This document shows positions 29,601 through 29,615 of a stretch of 29,615 nt of DNA, one piece after another. The stretch spans positions 1 through 29,615 of IMG/VR virus record IMGVR_UViG_3300031626_000012, one strand, 5' to 3'. The DNA comes from a virus. The first letter of the stretch is position 1. Each line of letters opens with the position of its first letter. The notes beneath the pieces are model-generated. The model was not told where the DNA came from. It did no database searches and worked only from the letters and a program-made list of their open reading frames with translations. A program made the translations under genes and the position numbers.

Positions 29601-29615
29601 GTGTTAATATAACTG

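Overview
The window is the inner part of a double-stranded DNA phage genome, most likely a short-tailed marine phage of the HMO-2011 type, whose known hosts are marine alphaproteobacteria (SAR116, Roseobacter, SAR11). The best single sign is the family A DNA polymerase at 17890-19935, which carries a DnaJ-type zinc finger (two CxxCxGxG motifs) between its exonuclease and polymerase domains; from established knowledge this is a hallmark of HMO-2011-type phages. A class II ribonucleotide reductase, ThyX, a T7-type endonuclease I, a separate primase and helicase, and very tight gene packing with ATGA and TAATG overlaps agree with this. The host assignment is inference.

Layout. Plus strand, 1-11482: late genes. 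First comes the end of one gene and two small proteins, then a block of five consecutive genes (691-3357) whose products all begin with a Sec-type signal peptide, then a membrane-anchored coiled-coil protein. A near-consensus sigma70 promoter (3911-3939) then precedes five virion-type genes (3972-11482), including a 748-residue protein built partly of about twenty 11-residue repeats and a 1124-residue protein likely to be an internal or ejection protein. A GC-rich hairpin with a T tract (11487-11514) separates the two converging gene blocks.

Minus strand, 29539 down to 11537: early and middle genes, read leftward from a promoter-like sequence at 29571-29600. In order of transcription: small unknown proteins and a helix-hairpin-helix DNA-glycosylase-like protein; a SleB-type cell wall hydrolase; a DUF932 protein; a tyrosine recombinase; primase; DnaB-type helicase; a GIY-YIG protein; ThyX; DNA polymerase; a possible ssDNA-binding protein; a Cas4/RecB-like exonuclease; endonuclease I; DUF3310; class II RNR; glutaredoxin; a further PD-(D/E)XK protein; an Rmf-like protein; MazG.

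Together the minus-strand genes form a replication, recombination and nucleotide-supply programme: RNR with glutaredoxin and ThyX make dNTPs, MazG trims nucleotides, primase, helicase and PolA copy DNA, and the nucleases process host DNA and branched intermediates. The recombinase suggests a capacity for integration. Six short genes of 37-55 codons are reported here from direct reading, placed by ribosome binding sites and overlaps. No tRNA, rRNA, CRISPR array or insertion sequence was seen, and no gap above 300 bases lacks a gene.
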